A DNA stretch of 64,000 bases from an uncultured Bradyrhizobium sp. GTDB lineage: Bacteria > Pseudomonadota > Alphaproteobacteria > Rhizobiales > Xanthobacteraceae. The notes under the pieces are model-generated. The model searched no databases. It saw nothing but the letters and a program-made list of their open reading frames with translations, and was not told the DNA's origin. The stretch lies in assembly GCF_947648125.1 (NCBI RefSeq), contig NZ_CANSMR010000026.1, forward strand, positions 1 through 64,000, read 5' to 3'. The translations under genes were made by a program, and so were the position numbers. Of this stretch, positions 62,563 to 64,000 are shown in pieces (positions within the stretch are counted from its first letter, which is position 1; the number at the start of each line of letters is the position of its first letter).

Positions 62563-62645
62563 GTAGCCCGGATGGAGCGCAGCGCAATCCGGGGGCGCCG
62601 TGTGCAGACCGTCCCCGGATTTCGCTGCGCTCCATCCGGGCTGCG
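62563..62645. repeat. Palindromic repeat (GTAGCCCGGATGGAGCGC type)
   Basis: GTAGCCCGGATGGAGCGCAG to AATCCGGGG pairs with CCCCGGATTTCGCTGCGCTC to CATCCGGGCTGCG. It belongs to another repeat family than the one 25 bases to its left. Confidence 0.85.
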
Positions 62646-62708
62646 CAATTTCCAAAGTTCCCCGCTTAACCCCGCGTTAATTACTGCCGTCCTCACGAAT
62701 TGGTTACT

Positions 62709-62734
62709 ACTGACGAATATTGACATTCATCAGT
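62709..62734. promoter_or_regulatory. Candidate repressor operator before the RND adaptor gene
   Basis: ACTGACGAAT and ATTCATCAGT are 10-base arms with one mismatch around ATTGAC; a further half-site TCATCAGT lies at 62751-62758. RND efflux units are usually repressed by a TetR protein binding such a palindrome near the promoter. No regulator gene is adjacent in the window; it may lie after the pump genes. Confidence 0.6.
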
Positions 62735-62780
62735 GATAAATCGATACTCTTCATCAGTCGTCAGCCGATGGAGATTTCAG

Positions 62781-63887
62781 ATGTTCGTTCGTTCCGTTTT
62801 GTCGAGCTATTACAGGCTCTTGACCGGAGCAACGCTGGCATTCGCGGTGTTCGCGCTGACCGGCTGCAATGACAAGGCGGCCGAAACGGCCGATCCGGGA
62901 CGCCCCGTTCTGGTGGCGACCGTCCATTACGAAGCCGAAACCCCTGAGCGCAGCTTTGTCGGCACCATCAAGCCCCGTATCGAGGCCGATATGGGCTTTC
63001 GGGTCGCCGGCAAGGTGGCCAAGCGGCTGGTCGAGGTCGGACAGACAGTCGACGTCGACCAGCCCTTGGCCACCCTCGATGAGGTCGACCTGAAGCTGCA
63101 GGCCGAGCAGGCGGAGGCGGAATTCCGCGCCGCCACCGGCGTGCTGGCACAGGCCGCGGCCGCCGAGCAGCGCGCCAAGGATCTGAAGGTCAAGGGCTGG
63201 ACCACCGATGCGGCGCTCGATTCCGCCAAGGCCGCCGGCGACGAGGCGCGGGCGCGGCTGAACCGTGCCGAGCGCTCGGTCGAGCTGACCAAGAATTCCC
63301 TCTCTTATGCAACGCTGGTGGCCGACACGAGGGGTGTCGTCACAGCGACCATGATCGAGCCCGGCCAGGTGGTTGCCGCGGGCCAGGCATCGATCCGTGT
63401 CGCCCGACTTGGCGAGAAGGAAGCTGTCGTCGCGATCCCCGAGACGCTTCTCGCTCGTGCCAGGTCGGGCGTTGCCACGGTGACGCTGTGGTCGGATGCC
63501 AAGAAGACCTATGCCGCCAGGCTGCGCGAGGTCGCGCCGCAGGCCGATCCCGCGACCCGCACCTATCTCGCGAAGTTCTCGCTGCCCGACGCCGACGAGG
63601 CCGTCTCGCTCGGCATGACCGCAACTCTGACCCTGGCCGACAAGGCGACCGGGCGGGTGGCGAAACTGCCGCTGTCGGCGCTGTACAGCCAGGGCGGCGA
63701 TCCCTCGCTCTACATCGTCGACGACAAGGGCGACATCGCGCTGAAGCCGGTCAAGGTGAAGGCCTATGAGAGCAACAACGTGGTCATCTCCGGCGGCGTC
63801 GACGACGGCGCCAAGGTGGTTGCCCTCGGCGTGCAGAAACTCGATCCGAGCCAGAAGGTGCGGGTCGTATCGTCGCTGTCGTTCTGA
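62781..63887 (+). CDS. RND efflux periplasmic adaptor (MFP) lipoprotein
   Basis: 368 residues from the ATG at 62781, with GGAGATTTCAG directly before it; the frame is open 16 codons upstream, across the operator. The lipobox ALTGC puts the lipidated Cys at residue 29. Beta-barrel, lipoyl (FVGTIKPRIEADMGFRVAGK, PLATLDEVDLKLQAEQAEAE) and alpha-hairpin regions follow in adaptor order. It links an inner-membrane RND pump to an outer-membrane channel. The pump gene is expected just right of the window, after a palindromic repeat, which is an unusual place for a repeat within such a unit. Confidence 0.87.
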   Translation: MFVRSVLSSYYRLLTGATLAFAVFALTGCNDKAAETADPGRPVLVATVHYEAETPERSFVGTIKPRIEADMGFRVAGKVAKRLVEVGQTVDVDQPLATLDEVDLKLQAEQAEAEFRAATGVLAQAAAAEQRAKDLKVKGWTTDAALDSAKAAGDEARARLNRAERSVELTKNSLSYATLVADTRGVVTATMIEPGQVVAAGQASIRVARLGEKEAVVAIPETLLARARSGVATVTLWSDAKKTYAARLREVAPQADPATRTYLAKFSLPDADEAVSLGMTATLTLADKATGRVAKLPLSALYSQGGDPSLYIVDDKGDIALKPVKVKAYESNNVVISGGVDDGAKVVALGVQKLDPSQKVRVVSSLSF

Positions 63888-63896
63888 TCAATCGTC

Positions 63897-63980
63897 CGTC
63901 ATTGCGAGCGAAGCGAAGCAATCCATCTCGCCGCAAAACAAGTGTGGATTGCTTCGTCGCTGACGCTCCTCGCAATGACG
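63897..63980. repeat. Palindromic intergenic repeat (GTCATTGCGAG family), copy 3
   Basis: CGTCATTGCGAGCGAAGCGA to GCAATCCATC pairs with GTGGATTGCTTCGTCGC and CTCCTCGCAATGACG. It starts ten bases after the adaptor stop. Same family as 34219 and 45306, with a different centre. Confidence 0.85.
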
Positions 63981-64000
63981 GGTGCAGCGAAATCGGTTCA

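Overview
The window is a GC-rich chromosomal segment of an alphaproteobacterium, most likely a Bradyrhizobium-like member of the Hyphomicrobiales. This rests on codon and base usage, the vanillate demethylase genes with an FCD-GntR regulator, the TadE/TadG and DUF2778 proteins, and several kinds of short palindromic intergenic repeats (for example GTCATTGCGAG...AAGCAATCCAT) of the sort seen in that group. I recognised no tRNA, rRNA, CRISPR array, complete insertion sequence or phage. The genus is an inference from gene families, not from a search.

Layout. 0.1-5.4 kb: an ACS-type MFS transporter, a MetX-like alpha/beta hydrolase, a membrane fatty acid desaturase facing a TetR regulator, and an acetylpolyamine amidohydrolase. 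5.7-8.6 kb: a tight three-gene unit (Gfo/Idh/MocA sugar 1-dehydrogenase, aldose 1-epimerase, SMP-30 lactonase) for the oxidative start of L-arabinose or D-galactose catabolism. 8.6-12.1 kb: a TetR gene with a palindrome over its start, followed by a cytoplasmic 4,5-dihydroxyphthalate decarboxylase-like protein, a DUF1932 dehydrogenase and an SDR; this looks like a small catabolic unit of unknown substrate. 12.1-14.3 kb: a nested palindrome, a crotonase-family protein lacking both usual glutamates, and a PilZ protein. 14.3-18.9 kb: an accessory-looking stretch with degenerate dispersed repeats, a frameshifted winged-helix/TPR regulator, a DUF1127 protein, an iron-sulfur protein with an altered ligand set, and a small secreted protein.

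18.9-24.6 kb: a hypothetical protein, a methyltransferase, a DOPA-dioxygenase-like protein, a membrane GGDEF-EAL protein and a DUF2778 (Tlde1-like) protein. 24.8-34.2 kb: an aromatic catabolism region with vanA-vanR-vanB, a second GGDEF-EAL protein, an extradiol dioxygenase translationally close to an MhpA-like hydroxylase, and a GMC oxidoreductase. 34.4-45.3 kb: hemE, a PilZ protein, tadG/tadE, a LysR regulator, slyX/trhO, a gamma-glutamyltransferase, an FKBP isomerase, a D-2-hydroxyacid dehydrogenase, a His-rich cupin and a second crotonase-family protein.

45.4-50.9 kb: an amidohydrolase with a Tat-like motif, an alpha/beta hydrolase, a VOC protein and an OmpR/histidine-kinase pair. 51.3-58.4 kb: a GT39-type membrane glycosyltransferase, a helix-hairpin-helix protein, a Gly/Tyr-rich secreted protein, a carotenoid biosynthesis (DUF422) protein, a FecR-domain/beta-barrel pair and a PMT-type glycosyltransferase. 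58.5-64.0 kb: an OmpA-family protein with a CRP/FNR-like palindrome upstream, a small conserved protein, an AlkX/YcaQ-type DNA glycosylase, a second ACS MFS transporter, and the lipoprotein adaptor of an RND efflux pump whose pump gene should lie just beyond the right edge.

No single locus is a convincing new system. The best candidates for something undescribed are the 8.6-12.1 kb decarboxylase-like cluster, the Fe-S protein at 16.6-18.0 kb, and a set of well-formed operator candidates (vanillate, TetR, OmpR and CRP/FNR types).
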